A DNA stretch of 64,000 bases from Pycnopodia helianthoides. Taxonomy: Eukaryota > Echinodermata > Asteroidea > Forcipulatida > Asteriidae. Under the pieces are notes generated by a model. That model made no database searches. It saw only the letters and a list, made by a program, of their open reading frames with translations, and was not told the DNA's origin. The stretch covers positions 5,598,583-5,662,582 of the forward strand of contig CM063258.1 of the NCBI GenBank assembly GCA_032158295.1, in the 5' to 3' direction. Of this stretch, positions 57,101 through 64,000 are shown piece by piece. A program made the translations under genes and the position numbers. Numbering within the stretch: position 1 is the first letter of the stretch; each line of letters opens with the position of its first letter.

Positions 57101-59865
57101 AAACCCTTGTGTACAAGTTTCCTCAGGCTTGCGAGCTACAGTGATAAAGTTCATTTATGAGGCATCCTTGGTTTCATTACCAGAAATTAGTAATAATCAT
57201 AATAACTATAATAATAATGCATTAATGGCAGACCGTAAGGCGCATACTGGACTCACTTGTGCTGGATTCCAATCCTGCTTTTCTCTCTTCGTCTCAGGCT
57301 GGCCTGTCGTCGTACCTCTGTATTCAAGAACCCATTCTGCTCCTGGTAAATCTTACACGTGCCTTGAAGGTCCATGATCTTCTGCTGGGCTGCGTCCATG
57401 TCTTCTGGTGACAACAAATCTCTGATAGGAAAAACAGAGTAGTATACACGGCTAACCAGCTTACAGACAAGCGTAACCTCAAAGGCAATTTCAACCGGTT
57501 CACTTAGGGACTAAAATTCCTGTTCCCGTTTCTCGTGCTAGATTATTTTCAGTCAAAAAGGAACTTTTTTTATTTCAATAATTTCTTTTATCAATGAAAA
57601 CCAAATAAAGATGTTTTTTTTTAATTGACATTTGCAGGTTTCAATGGTTCCCTTTTTTGTTTACAGTCAGTGTTTCTGAAGCAAAATCAGACTGTAGGAA
57701 ACCCGTTATGTAATGGCTGATCATTGACCCACACCTGAAAAATTTGAGCATGGTTTCCACCAGTCAAAATTCACTATACAAATAAAGCCTGGATAACGCT
57801 ACAGGAAACACGCTATGGTGACCGGGCATTTTCACACATTGGACCTGTCCCTTTCAAAACAGAACTGAAGACACTGCTCTTTACACAAGCATACTGGGTC
57901 TAGTTTTTTTTTTTAGTTCTGTATTGTCACGTTGTTTAATCATTGTATCTATTTTCATTATTAAGTGCTGTAGCCACGAGTAATGTATTTTAGAATGTGC
58001 GCTTTATAAATCCATACATTATTATATTATTTTATTATTATAATTAGACCAATGAGTGTTGTCATTACCGTCTCATGTGATTAGCCTGTTCCATGATGCC
58101 GAGTTTGTCGTCTAGATGCATGATGACCTGGTCACGCTTCTTTAACATCTGCTTGTAAGTCTGCTCTCGATTCTCAAGACTCTTGTAGTTCTTCTCTTTT
58201 TCTCTGGGGAAAAAAAAAAAATCAAAAAAATGTTGATTCTTAAGTTTTGGTTTGAAAAGAGTTATTATTTCCATTAAGTCTTGGGAAAGGCTAATCAGCT
58301 GTAACTCTTTATTGGTGTGTCGTGGCCGAGCGGATAAGAGCACCGGACTCAAGCTCTGGTGTTTCTGTTCAGCAGAGTGTGGGTTTGAGTCCCGGTCAAG
58401 ACACTTGTGTCCTTAAGCAAGACACTTAACCAGTATTGCTGCGTCCTTTGGATGGGACGTAAAGCCGTTGGTCCCGTGTGTTGTGTAATGCACGTAAAAG
58501 AACCCAGTGCACTTATCGAAAAAAGAGAAGGGGTTAGCCCCGATGTTCCTGGTCTGATTGGCAGGAAAATACTGAATGTTGAAGCGTCACTTAGTGACGG
58601 ATATGAGAGCTATATAAGAAGCCACTATTATTTAACCCTCTAGAGACAGTAGCGGCTGCATGCGGCTTTTACCAAAATACCAATAGTGGCAGCTAACGGT
58701 CGCAAGTTTAACCTATTTCCACTTTAACCTAAAAGGTCATGCCATGAATGGACATTTCCCAATGTATCCCACGTTAACATACATCTACATTAAAAGCAAA
58801 GAAAAATTGATGTTACTGGACAAATTTGAGCCAAAAAAGTAACAATCTTAGCCACATCTGGGCAGGTTGTGATGAGCATATATAGAAATGAATGGACTAT
58901 AACTGAACAGTTGTTAACAATCAGTTGATTTACTTTTATTTTATTCTTCCTCAAACGACTTAAGTGGCACACCGTGTGGCAACTCAACACCCAAACTGTT
59001 GGTGTGTCTGGTATGCGGCCTGGCCACAAGCCAAGATTGGCAAGTTGTGGCAACGGTAGAATTGTCAGTAGTACCATGGTCAAACATTAAAGGAACATTA
59101 CAGAATTGGTAAAGAAAAAACTTGTAAAATATACTTTTTGATCACAGATTTACATAAAACTTACATGGTCTAATGATGATGACAGCAGAAAACATCCCTT
59201 GAAATATTTCTGTCTGAAATGCCATATTTGATGAGAAATGAATAGTCTAATTTTCCGATTGGAGTTTATCGCTCAGTGAGCGTTTTATTCATTTGTTGAA
59301 TCTATATGATTTCATGCAAATGTGTAATCGGTTTTTCACTAGTTTCTCGTGACCCAGATGGCCGATCGATCTCAAACTTCTACAGGTTTGTCAGTTTATG
59401 TATATGGTGGATTACATAAAGTGCTTACACTGCCAGCAACTGTTTTGTTAGCAAAAACCCAATTCTGTAATGTTCCTTTAACACTAGCCCGGCGTACATT
59501 GTCTAGTAAAAAATGCTTTGGGCTAATTAACAACACTTCTCAACTTGCCCTGTGGGCTACTAAAAAATGTGCAACCTACTTGCTTAAAATGCTAATTTCT
59601 TCCTTTTCAGATGTGAATAATTAATGTATAAAAATTGTTAATCATTATTGTGTGTGTGAATATAACATGTAATTGTTGAGGACCACCTCCCAATCTCACT
59701 CCTCTCTATATGTCTTACTTTATCTGTTGTTTCCTCTTCTGCAGTTCATGTATGAGCTCCTCTTTGCCGAGCAGTTTCCATTGGTCGACCTCATCGTCTT
59801 CATCCGCTGTGGAGACTTCACCCTTGGTGTCCAGTCCATTCCTATGCTCCACACCCACCTCTGAC
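35206..59865 (-). CDS. TBC-domain RabGAP with C-terminal beta-propeller, 21 exons (5' end off the right edge)
   Basis: A predicted Rab GTPase-activating protein of about 1,272 residues in the window. Exons on the minus strand are 59719-59865, 58069-58203, 57257-57421, 55876-56008, 54187-54257, 52734-52854, 52242-52313, 51095-51199, 49694-49831, 49002-49126, 47739-47949, 46554-46733, 44665-44890, 43519-43610, 43305-43402, 42645-42756, 41131-41264, 39844-40036, 37438-38666, 36044-36134 and 35206-35247. Every junction is GT-AG and in phase, with no frame break. The coiled-coil and TBC parts resemble the TBC1D2 family. The C-terminal third has repeated propeller-like strands (for example DSLWVGTASGYLTIYQI), similar in style to those of ARHGEF10, JIP3/4 and LRRK proteins, and this part is a prediction. 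Two stop codons in tandem end the protein. The N-terminus (a PH domain in TBC1D2) is not in the window. Confidence 0.9.
35840..36034 (+). mobile_element. tRNA-Leu SINE tail fragment
   Basis: The end GCAGGAAAATACTGACTGTT-GAAGCGCC ... GTGACGGATATGAGCGCT followed by (ATT)n matches the 3' end of the SINE at 58315-58631. Confidence 0.65.
36510..36903 (+). mobile_element. MITE family A, copy 3
   Basis: Full-length, with TTAA at both ends and perfect family termini. It lies in the intron between the 1.23-kb exon and exon 36044-36134. Confidence 0.93.
37089..37333. mobile_element. MITE family E, diverged copy
   Basis: The ends ACAATTTCATGGCTCTGCTT and AAGCAGAGCCATGAAATTGG-GCCC form inverted repeats like those of family E, but the interior is poorly conserved. 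Confidence 0.55.
37438..38666 (-). CDS. TBC/propeller gene, 1.23-kb exon: propeller blade interrupted by a long charged insertion
   Basis: The exon opens with a blade (KSKIISLLPYKDSLWVGTAS-GYLTIYQIAK) and closes with EVDVHAGHELYIKAKRKIS-DHQVRCLVLT. Between them lie about 330 residues of low complexity. First comes an acidic, Thr/Glu/Asp-rich stretch (SEEESDETPF, DAPDTETKEGG, DVETIDSETKDVEKDGK). Then follows a basic stretch (RARRGRKGSRKGRNSPKPLR), possibly a nuclear-localisation or membrane/RNA-binding motif, and a Ser/Arg-rich stretch (RRGSRIFTNEAVESTNVSAM). At 409 codons it is by far the largest exon. The donor AAG/GTGGGT is adequate and joins in phase to 36134. Confidence 0.9.
39165..39795 (-). 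mobile_element. tRNA-Leu-headed SINE (second tail type) split by a family C MITE
   Basis: The body (GCTTTGCATAAGTGCCCTGG, CTCAGCTCCCTGGGGAGTAT, GGTACCCATTTATACTCCTG) is at 39165-39399. It resumes after the MITE at 39743 with the tRNA-like head CCACAAGAACTCAAGTCC-GGTGC. Uninterrupted copies at 47320 and 49228 show that the halves belong together. Confidence 0.8.
39400..39742 (+). mobile_element. MITE family C, copy 4 (nested in a SINE)
   Basis: The element runs from TTGA-AGGCCCTGTACACTATTGG to CCAAAAGTGTACAATACCT-TTAA. It interrupts the SINE at 39165-39795, so it is the younger insertion. Confidence 0.9.
39844..44890 (-). CDS. TBC/propeller gene, exons m-r: post-TBC helix and predicted beta-propeller blades
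   Basis: Exon 44665-44890 begins IVKQSNDNFPSATWIQERQH, the helical tail seen after TBC domains in TBC1D2, and passes in the same exon into MSHLSLAFDDKGCMSDLKMD. The following exons give strand-rich sequence: NLLICRGELRQGWIGRVDVG, LDNRIVCVTMAGSDMALLGT, PRTRNVYIGLADGTLAVIE, VRSVLYLPQVEQIWCACGNS and HVSGMYLGDQGVWITVRGSS. The alternation of a hydrophobic strand, W-x-x-x-x-G and G-x-L/V strand is propeller-like, but the blade count and fold are not shown by sequence alone. That one exon carries both the TBC tail and the first propeller strand argues against two fused gene models. Confidence 0.8.
40170..40445 (-). repeat. 93-bp tandem repeat (x3) carrying a tRNA B-box-like motif
   Basis: Three units are spaced exactly 93 bp (CTCGGGTGGG at 40191, 40284 and 40377). 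In reverse each contains GGGTTCGAATCCCACCCGAG (a Pol III B box) and an A-box-like TGGTGTGGGTTAGGACATCT. The single-copy relative at 41755 suggests that the unit comes from a tRNA-derived SINE head. The 93-bp period keeps open frames of 96-120 codons on both strands, which I reject as genes. Confidence 0.85.
40850..41045 (+). mobile_element. Probable LINE 3' end remnant
   Basis: The frame YLSLFKVEQFKNCLKTYL, followed by a stop and then a tail AAGCGCATAGGGAC ... CTATACAAATGCGGTTTATTA, looks like the extreme C-terminus and 3' UTR of a non-LTR retrotransposon, ending in ATT repeats. Only this tail is present. Confidence 0.5.
41278..41634. mobile_element. MITE family E, one truncated and one full copy in tandem
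   Basis: A left-truncated copy (41278-41410) and a full copy (41422-41622) each end in GAAATTGGGCCCT. Each is followed by the same 12 bases GAAGTGGAAACC, which is either a target-site duplication or the trace of a tandem duplication. Confidence 0.8.
41755..41930 (+). mobile_element. tRNA-headed SINE
   Basis: The A-box part GGTCTAGTGGTCAGACATCT and B-box GTGGGTTTGAATCCCACCC are followed by a non-tRNA tail (TCTTTTTCCACATGACTCGG, AAAGCACCGAGTGTACAGTG). Confidence 0.65.
44968..45250 (-). mobile_element. tRNA-Leu-headed SINE (second tail type)
   Basis: It shares AATGCGCTTTACATAAGTGC, CTCAGCTCCCTGGGGAGTAT and GACATAAGTGTCATGACCGG with the copies at 39165, 47320, 48452 and 49228. The tRNA head is truncated. 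Confidence 0.75.
45347..45737 (+). mobile_element. MITE family A, copy 4
   Basis: Full-length with TTAA at both ends. One terminal T is replaced near the left repeat (TTGGTGAG). Confidence 0.93.
46331..46525. mobile_element. MITE family E, copy next to a TBC exon
   Basis: The element runs from AGGGCCCAATTTCATAGAGC to GCTCTATGAAATCAGGCCCT. Its right end lies only 29 bp from exon 46554-46733, just inside the downstream intron. Confidence 0.85.
46554..52854 (-). CDS. TBC/propeller gene, exons f-l: TBC (RabGAP) domain
   Basis: The domain runs from DELRDLVYNGIPTDKRSDVW (exon h) to LLRIWDCFLFDGLRVLFQFA (exon l). The arginine finger lies in IELDLLRTMP, matching IxxDxxR, in exon 49694-49831. The glutamine finger is in PTVGYCQGMNFIAG, exon 49002-49126. 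Both catalytic residues are therefore intact, and active GAP function toward a Rab is expected. Other family landmarks are ETAFWCMVAVVESYFPANYF, SFTLNWFLAIF and the FEVVPFT-MLLRIWD junction. The two preceding exons (52734-52854 and 52242-52313) encode IYGFQHPINNQPLLFHHLCQ and NEHRKEWDDHL, a linker. Confidence 0.93.
47320..47672 (-). mobile_element. tRNA-Leu-headed SINE (second tail type), best full copy
   Basis: In reverse the tRNA-like head reads GTGTCGTGGCCGAGTGGTGA, AGAGCATTGGATTCAAGTTC, and a B box GTGGGTTCGAACCCCGGTC. The body then runs to (AAT)n at 47320-47339. Codon-loop bases TTCAAGT match tRNA-Leu(CAA)-type heads. This copy defines the family for the others. Confidence 0.85.
47975..48776 (-). 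mobile_element. tRNA-Leu-headed SINE (variant tail), split by or duplicated around a family A MITE
   Basis: The segment TAGTGTAACAATTATATAGC-GCCAGAGTCAACCAATTG occurs on both sides of the family A copy (47975-48056 and 48450-48540). The rest of the SINE, with its tRNA head ending near 48776, follows the second occurrence. The left piece is therefore a duplicated partial copy. Confidence 0.7.
48057..48451 (+). mobile_element. MITE family A, copy 5
   Basis: The left flank is TTAA and the right flank TCAA (one substitution). Full-length. It is inserted between the two partial SINE segments. Confidence 0.9.
49228..49555 (-). mobile_element. tRNA-Leu-headed SINE (second tail type)
   Basis: It carries CTCAGCTCCCTGGGGAGTAT, CTCACAGGTACCCATTTACC and GACAGGGATTCGAACCAGTA, then the tRNA head with a small internal duplication (CCCTGATACCCGTACCCTGATG). 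Confidence 0.75.
50581..50968 (+). mobile_element. MITE family A, copy 6
   Basis: TTAA lies at both ends. The termini carry single-base losses (CATTACGAATTGG, AATGTCCT). It sits 127 bp left of TBC exon 51095-51199. Confidence 0.9.
51428..51680 (-). mobile_element. tRNA-headed SINE (Asn-like)
   Basis: In reverse the tRNA-like head GGGCTAGATAGCTCAGTTGG, TAGAGCGCCGGCACATTAAC and GGTCGATGGTTCAAATCCC is complete. It is followed by the shared tail ending GTTCGACCCCC. The head folds approximately as a tRNA with an ATT loop triplet, but the tail and copy number mark it as a SINE. Confidence 0.8.
52439..52688 (-). mobile_element. MITE family G (GATCAAGCTAAATGAGTC termini), copy 1
   Basis: Both ends carry GTGATGCGATCAAGCTAAATGAGTC-type inverted repeats. 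The interior includes GGTTCAAAAGTTATGGAAGT and CCAAGAGATGTATAGAAATG. It lies in the intron between TBC-gene exons 52242-52313 and 52734-52854. It is an inverted copy of 54750-55003. Confidence 0.85.
53003..53890 (+). repeat. 21-bp minisatellite (~40 units) in a TBC-gene intron
   Basis: Units of CATCTGGGCATCCCACATGAG occur with variants TATCCC, CACATCAGC and CAGATGCTCAT. Blocks are duplicated at a higher level: 53320-53480 resembles 53550-53700. Because 21 is divisible by three and units lack stops, frames of 120-240 codons stay open on both strands (for example a repeated His-Leu-Gly-Ile-Pro-His-Glu). These frames have no splice or start support and are not taken as genes. Confidence 0.95.
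54187..59865 (-). CDS. TBC/propeller gene, exons a-e: coiled-coil region
   Basis: Five exons encode charged helical sequence: VDQWKLLGKEELIHELQKRK, then KNYKSLENREQTYKQMLKKR, DQVIMHLDDKLGIMEQANHM, RDLLSPEDMDAAQQKIMDLQ and KLMDDLESNLLQSRQDYFQL. The segment KIYQEQNGFLNTEV resembles the ESYRRQNRYLNEEI segment of the TBC1D2 coiled coil. Exon a could start at 59865 or 59860, as two acceptors are in phase. Exon e could start at 54257 or 54254, as the CAG is repeated. Earlier exons are not visible between 59866 and 64000. Confidence 0.85.
54361..54466 (+). mobile_element. tRNA-headed SINE (Asn-like), short
   Basis: The head GGGCTAGATGGTTCAGTTGG, TAGAGCGCTGGCTTGTTAAT has a B box GCAGGTTCAAATCCCGC and the CTCTAGTCTATTTTCTTTG-TTCAACCCC tail. 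The anticodon stem does not pair well, so it is not a functional tRNA. Confidence 0.8.
54750..55003 (+). mobile_element. MITE family G, copy 2
   Basis: Collinear with the reverse complement of 52439-52688 over ~250 bp, with the same terminal repeats. It lies in the intron between exons 54187-54257 and 55876-56008. Confidence 0.85.
56270..56520 (+). repeat. ~170-bp imperfect tandem duplication
   Basis: GTAAAGTGCTGAAAGGTTAA-CCAATCACAAT and TATGCTGACCCC occur twice (about 56281 and 56463). The variable sequence between includes GGTGGTGAAGCCAC. Confidence 0.7.
56662..56850. mobile_element. MITE family E, copy
   Basis: The termini are AGGGCCCAATTTCACAGAG and CTACTATGAAATTGGGCT. The interior blocks GCAGGATACCAGTCACAA and TTTATTCTGGTAAGCACAA are conserved. 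Confidence 0.8.
56876..57125 (+). mobile_element. tRNA-Leu-headed SINE
   Basis: The head GGCGTGTCGTAGCCGATCAG, GCACCAGACTCAAGCTCTGG has a B box ATGGGTTTGAGTCCCGGTC. The tail has TGTCCTTGAACAAGAAACTT and GGGACATTAAGTCCCCTGTA. The anticodon-loop bases ACTCAAG resemble tRNA-Leu(CAA). Confidence 0.85.
57795..58040 (+). mobile_element. Probable LINE 3' end remnant
   Basis: The segment LSLSKQN-KTLLFTQAYWV-like (around GACACTGCTCTTTACACAAGC), followed by a poorly coding tail with GTGCGCTTTATAAATCCATA and ATT repeats, resembles the end of a non-LTR element. It is weaker than the one at 40850. Confidence 0.35.
58315..58631 (+). mobile_element. tRNA-Leu-headed SINE, full copy
   Basis: The head GTGTCGTGGCCGAGCGGATA, AGAGCACCGGACTCAAGCTC has a B box GTGGGTTTGAGTCCCGGTC. 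The tail runs through GGACGTAAAGCCGTTGGTCC and AAAAGAACCCAGTGCACTTA to GAGAGCTATATAAGAAGCC and (ATT)n. It is the most complete member in the window. Confidence 0.9.
59087..59481 (+). mobile_element. MITE family A, copy 7
   Basis: Full-length with TTAA at both ends. It lies in the intron between TBC-gene exons 58069-58203 and 59719-59865. Confidence 0.93.
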
Positions 59866-60086
59866 CTGAACATTGGAGTACAACAAAAAGCATCATCAAG
59901 TTACTATGGAAAGCCATATTTTTTATAAATACACGGCTAGACTTTGGGGTGGGGGGGGGAGATCCATAAGACCTCAGGGTTTGTACCTCAAAATGTTTAC
60001 TGGACTATAACTTGATTTTATAAACTGGTTTGAGTTGAACAGGCACTAAGCGAAGATTGACCTCATTTGTCTTATGGGTAAGTACA

Positions 60087-60276
60087 CTAAAGCCCGACTC
60101 ATACTTCCTGCGAATGCGAATGCGAAGCAAAGTTTGATGTCACAAATTCGCAACGAACAATTTGCAACAGTTGAGATATGCTCAACTCCTGCAAAATATT
60201 CGCAGCGAAAACAGAGCTTTGACGTCGAAATTCGCTTCGCATTCGCATTCGCTTGAAGTATAAACCGGGATTTTAA
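60087..60276. mobile_element. MITE family D, copy 2
   Basis: The termini AGCCCGACTCATACTTC and GAAGTATAAACCGGGAT match the copy at 13781. Flanks are CTAA and TTAA. The interior has TTCGCATTCGCATTCGC repeats. Confidence 0.75.
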
Positions 60277-60319
60277 ATACTCGACAGAATTGAAGGATAT
60301 TTATTCGACTCAAAGCCAA

Positions 60320-60850
60320 ATTTTTTCACAAGGACACTGGATTGTGAGTCCAGTGTCCTTGGTGTTTCTGATCTGTAGTGTGTGGGTTTGAGTCCCGGGT
60401 CATGACACTTGTGTCCTTCAGCAAGACACTCTAACCCATCATTGCTTAGTCCTTTGGACGGGACGTAAAGCCGTAGGTCCCCTGTGTTGTGTAATGCACG
60501 TGAAAGGACCTGGGGTCGATTTCACAAAGCACTAAGATTCATCTTAAGATGAGTTATCAGTATTACCATAGTGATTTGTATTGTGACATCACTCTTTGCT
60601 AAGCAACTGCGATGGATTTGCAGTTACGATCAGTCTGAACTCTTTGTGAAATCGAGCCCTGGTACACTTATCGTTAAGAGTAGGGGTTCACCCCAATGTT
60701 TTCTGGTATGGTTAGCTGTAGGTTGGGCCACAGCACCTTGTAAACCATTACATGGTGCTTACATGTATTAAATAAATCCGCTTATTTTTCAAACATAGCT
60801 CAAAACCTTGTAGAAAAAATAGTGAACGCTTTGAGATGCCCTCGGGTGTG
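60320..60850 (+). mobile_element. tRNA-Leu-headed SINE interrupted by a ~155-bp element
   Basis: The SINE head (degenerate) and body run to about 60507 (GTAATGCACGTGAAAGGA). They resume at about 60662 (GTACACTTATCGTTAAGAGT). Between them lies an element with inverted ends GGGGTCGATTTCACAAAG / CTTTGTGAAATCGAGCCC. Confidence 0.8.
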
Positions 60851-61064
60851 ATACAGTGTAAATTGCTTTATAAAAATTGTTATTAATTGTTAATTATTGT
60901 TTCATAAATGTTTCAATTTGTTTTAGTAATTGTTATTTTAACAGACCCATTTTCCTTTGAGCCATGGTCATGGGTCTTTAATCATCAGACTACTGTGTTA
61001 TTGAAAAATAAATTGTCAAGTAATGAACCACAAGGAAACTGACTGGGTGAATTTCAAAATAGTA

Positions 61065-61272
61065 TGGGGTTGAACAAAGAAAAATTGACTAGAGCGGGAT
61101 TTGAACCAACGACCTCCGGATTAACGTACCGGCGCTCTACCAACTGAGCTATCTAGCCCTATGTTGGCGGTCTCCCTATTTTGTCAATATCCTTGTTCGG
61201 GGGTGCCAGTCAGAAGCCATACAACCGTTAACTGCCGTGTAGCCAGGGATCACACCCAAGTTTACGATAATT
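61065..61272 (-). mobile_element. tRNA-headed SINE (Asn-like), full copy
   Basis: In reverse the head GGGCTAGATAGCTCAGTTGG, TAGAGCGCCGGTACGTTAAT and GGTCGTTGGTTCAAATCCCG is complete, with a GTT triplet in the anticodon position. The tail is ...CAATTTTTCTTTGTTCAACC. Confidence 0.85.
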
Positions 61273-61494
61273 AGCACTTATTTCACTGGCACTGTGATCT
61301 GCTTTACAAGACTTGCATTAGAATATCTCAAACTAAGATTTACTTTCATACACACATCTTTTGAGGAAGTAAAAATATTCATTCGTCAAGTTGCAATATG
61401 AAGGTACATGTAAATTGACACCAACAGAAAGTGAGACATTTCAAGTTTTGCTAAAACTGCTCAAGGCGACATAAGTGTAGTTTAAAGGGAACAG

Positions 61495-62010
61495 TACAGC
61501 ATTGGCAAATAGGGTGCAATAAACCATTTGTGAGTTAAATTTGGATAATGTCTGGTACAGTGACTTGCATGGACCCAATTTCATAGAGTGTCTTCAGCAT
61601 CAAATATTGCTTAACAATTTTCTGCTAAGCATAAATGCGCAGGATACCAATCACAAATCGTACATGTAGAATGGTAATTTGGCTGTTTTCCTTATTCTGG
61701 TAAGCACAATTTTGCTGTGTTTAGCTACTTTGTGCACTTACGCGGCTCTACGAAATTGGACCTAGGTCACAATTTAATACTCAATTTGAATTCCTCAAAC
61801 TGACACACTGTTGCTACATCACATGGTTCGGGGCACACCTTGGACACAACAACCTCTAGATCAGCAAAGACTGGTATTCTTGTGCCACACCATTCATCGG
61901 AAATTGTGTTTGCCGTTTCCTATGTATTGAAACTATGCAACAGTTTGCTTCTACCCATGCCACTAATAGCAACAGTGGATTTAGTCATAGGAATTCATAA
62001 ACTGAGCATT
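61495..62010 (+). repeat. Dispersed repeat (related to 31920-32560) with a family E MITE inserted at 61571-61764
   Basis: CCATTTGTGAGTTAAATTTG and TCTGGTACAGTGACTTGC precede the MITE, and GGTCACAATTTAATACTCAA follows it. In the related copy at 31980 these blocks are continuous, so the MITE is the younger insertion. Confidence 0.8.
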
Positions 62011-62097
62011 CAAATCTAACTGCATATGGCTTATTGAGTTCTGCTTGCTTGAATACCAGTAGTAGTCAATGTCAATTGATTATTATTATTATTACTA

Positions 62098-62440
62098 TAT
62101 ACTTCTGGTGATGAAACCAAGGATACCTCAGAAGTGAAATTATTCACTGCACATGTACCTCCCAAGTCAAACAATGGTGCTTTCTATGTGAACCCCAAAC
62201 ACCAGGGTTAACCCCTAGTCTCTTCCGCGATAAGTGTTCTGTTTTTTTTTACATGCACTACCAATCCTAGTACACTGAGAGCTTAGTGTCCCATCCGATT
62301 CCGAAGGACAAAGCAATTATGGTAAAGTATCTTGATTAAAGACACAAGTGCCACAACCGGGACTCAAACCCCATTGATCAGAAACACCAGAGCTTGAGTC
62401 TAATGCTCTTAACCGATCGGCCACAACATGCCACAACAAT
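62098..62440 (-). mobile_element. tRNA-Leu-headed SINE
   Basis: In reverse, the head GTTGTGGCCGATCGGTTAAG, AGCATTAGACTCAAGCTCTG has a B box GGGGTTTGAGTCCCGGTTG. The body with GACACTAAGCTCTCAGTGTA follows. Confidence 0.85.
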
Positions 62441-64000
62441 TTTGCCGTTTCCTTAAAAGCAATAACTACTATTAAAATGTTTCGCCATATTTTTCTGAAT
62501 TTTTTGGATGGATGGATTCAGATGATATACTTTATACATTTCCTGGGGGAAAAAAATGCACTAGAATTCTTGTACGCCTTTAATATTATGTTCCCCTTCC
62601 AGATTTCTGAAAACATAACAAGGCCACCGAGTACCAAAAGTACTTAGCCAGTGTTATTCCAGAATGGTTCGACAACTGAAACTATAAACCAAACATCCTT
62701 AACGCTCAAGGTCGAGAAATATATTTTTAGATAAAAAAAAAACTTGGGGGGGGGAGGACAAAAACTGATACCATCTGCAAGGTCATGTAAGTAAGCAAGG
62801 ATGAATGCCTATTACTCCATTAAAGGGCCACATTGCCTTCAAATCTCTCAACATGTTGCTGTTTGGAATTGCTGCTTATCCTTTCCAAGAGTTGTTCATG
62901 CACAAAAACACCTAGATTGTGTTGTAATATTACTGAGTAGTGATAACGAAAAACACAAATTTACTTCTGGAAATACAACCAGTGGAGCGCACGGTCCACC
63001 TTCTTGTGGAGTCAAAGATTTGGTTCTACAAAAATAGCAAAATGTGTACTCTCATCATGCAGGCCTGGAATTTCGCCACGCACCACAGCACCACAGCACC
63101 ACAGCAATTGCTGTGGGTGCCCTTAAAAACCTTCAATACAAATTCAGATTTTCCTCATTGGGTGCCCTTCATTTTGGGGAAATTGCCGTGCCCTTTTGAA
63201 AACGAAATTCGAGGCATGCTCATGAAATAACACAAAAACACACAATTTCACAAGATATTTGTGTGAGTCGTTATATTATACTTTAAACATACCTTTCCAA
63301 CCCAAATAAATGCTTTTTATAGCTCAAAGCACCCAATCCGAAGGCAAGGAGGCCCGTTAATAAAAATGTGCACACAATGCTGACCACATTGCCCAAAAAG
63401 GTCTGGAATCACACGGTGGCCATGGCCTCTGTTGCCTTAGTTTTTGGCCTTGGTGCCCCTTGAAAAAAGTTTCAATAGACTTCAATATGATTTTCCTATG
63501 AAAGTGCCCTTTACAAAATGCAAATGGCCTTGCCCTCTTCTAAGATGAAATTCCAGGCCTGCCCATACCTGTGTGCAATGCTCAGATTTTCATGCACGGA
63601 GTGATCTCTAGGATTTTAAATCATATTGTATCATCTAATTCAAATTAATAATCCCTCTTACAATATTTATCTATTTATTATTTATTTTCTTACTAGCATT
63701 GCACATAAAACATAACTGGTTAATTTATTTATAATTATTTATTTTTTTTGCATAAGTTTTTATTTACTTTCTTTTTAATCTGAATGCATATTATACATGC
63801 AATGCTTTTATAGTACATGTAGTATTTGAAACTTTCCATGGTGGGAATGGAATCTAGCGAGGTTTGCAGTAATACAACGTAACAATCTCTCCTGAAGAGG
63901 ATCAGAACATACTGATTGAAATGTCGGGGGTTAACCCAATAGATAGGTTGCAGTATGACGTAAATCGGCCATCTTTACGGGCAGTTTAGAACAAACAGTC

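Larger units (their letters stand above)
59866..64000. other. TBC-gene intron or upstream sequence, no exon found
   Basis: Apart from the repeats listed, I found no minus-strand frame with splice support, so the N-terminal exons (a PH domain would be expected from TBC1D2) must be farther right. The segment from 63050 to 63560 contains short CACCACAGCACCACAGCA and related GTGCCC/GGGCAC echoes but no gene. Confidence 0.5.

Overview
The window is animal genomic DNA. Its genes are split by GT-AG introns, about 40% or more of the sequence is short dispersed or tandem repeat, and the three recognisable genes are metazoan families. The dense tRNA-headed SINEs and TTAA-flanked MITEs, together with these gene families, suggest a marine deuterostome invertebrate, most likely an echinoderm such as a sea star. 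That placement is inference. I see no bacterial, viral or CRISPR features.

All three genes lie on the minus strand. (1) Positions 273-5616 hold the first six coding exons of an SLC6 Na+/Cl--dependent transporter; its 3' part runs off the left edge. (2) Positions 24071-29762 hold a six-exon TDP-43 (TARDBP) gene with N-terminal domain, RRM1, RRM2 and a Gly/Gln-rich tail. (3) Positions 35206-59865 hold 21 exons of a large protein whose N-terminus lies off the right edge. It has coiled coils, a TBC RabGAP domain with both catalytic fingers, and then a predicted beta-propeller carrying a long charged insertion. Splice phases agree along this third gene, so the GAP and the propeller appear to be one polypeptide. 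The three genes do not form a pathway; they are neighbours.

Layout: SLC6 exons with intronic repeats (1-5.6 kb); MITE copies and a ~4.9-kb tandem satellite of 54-59-bp units (6.77-11.64 kb) with a short inverted remnant at its right edge; a gene-poor, repeat-rich stretch (11.7-24 kb) with MITEs, a foldback element, telomere-like and CpG-rich tandem tracts, and one weak small-gene candidate; TARDBP (24-29.8 kb); a gene-free stretch (29.8-35.2 kb); and the TBC/propeller gene (35.2-59.9 kb), whose introns carry many SINEs, six copies of one MITE, a 21-bp minisatellite and an inverted repeat pair that flanks two exons. The last 4 kb are intron or upstream sequence with SINEs.

The most notable points are: the TBC-plus-propeller architecture; three TTAA-flanked MITE families that share a common internal core; single-base frame breaks in conserved exons of SLC6 and TARDBP, which may be consensus errors; a strong splice donor three bases after the TARDBP stop codon; a satellite whose every unit carries donor-like and acceptor-like motifs; and inverted repeats positioned to favour back-splicing of two TBC-gene exons.
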